DNA of 37,360 nt, from assembly GCA_022770345.1 (NCBI GenBank), contig JALEII010000063.1, positions 1-37,360 on the forward strand, read 5' to 3'. Position 1 is the stretch's first letter. Every line of letters begins with the position of its first letter. Both the position numbers and the translations under genes were made by a program. This document shows positions 37,359-37,360 of the stretch, piece by piece. The notes under the pieces are model-generated. The model searched no databases. It was not told the origin of the DNA and saw only the letters and a list, made by a program, of their open reading frames with translations. This stretch comes from Clostridiales bacterium. Lineage in GTDB: Bacteria > Bacillota > Clostridia > Oscillospirales > Oscillospiraceae.

Positions 37359-37360
37359 GT

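Overview
This 37.4 kb window looks chromosomal, probably from an anaerobic Firmicute (Oscillospirales/Lachnospirales-like; inferred from gene families only). I saw no phage, IS, CRISPR or conjugation genes. Layout: (A) 1-4197, a PucR-type regulator divergent from a small operon (uncharacterised Cys-rich protein, GcvT-like methyltransferase, truncated SDR). (B) 4281-7746, a three-gene hydrolase operon (EstD-like esterase, CE2-like SGNH esterase, class-C beta-lactamase-fold hydrolase). (C) 7924-8784, a NIF3/DUF34 protein. (D) 8846-23016, twelve co-directional minus-strand genes: Lpl/Yes-type ABC importer with YesM/YesN two-component system, YesL, an unknown membrane protein and its own ATPase, followed by MATE exporter, NodB-like deacetylase, alpha/beta esterase and SGNH esterase. 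A carboxylesterase (23271-24863) is divergent from it. (E) 24994-27632, a P-loop kinase paired with a GH13_18 (sucrose-phosphorylase-like) enzyme. (F) A Gly-Arg-His tRNA cluster with a clear promoter and terminator. (G) Housekeeping genes: HAD, RluA-type synthase, lspA, GNAT, DUF2156, small P-loop protein, pgi, ROK glucokinase, and a flavodiiron/flavin-reductase/rubredoxin fusion. The most interesting signal is an esterase-rich, glycosidase-free importer locus: seven predicted deacylases without visible signal peptides around one ABC/TCS system. This suggests import of acylated compounds first and intracellular deacylation afterwards, possibly under AraC-type tandem-site control (21-bp spaced repeats abutting a TATAAT with no good -35).
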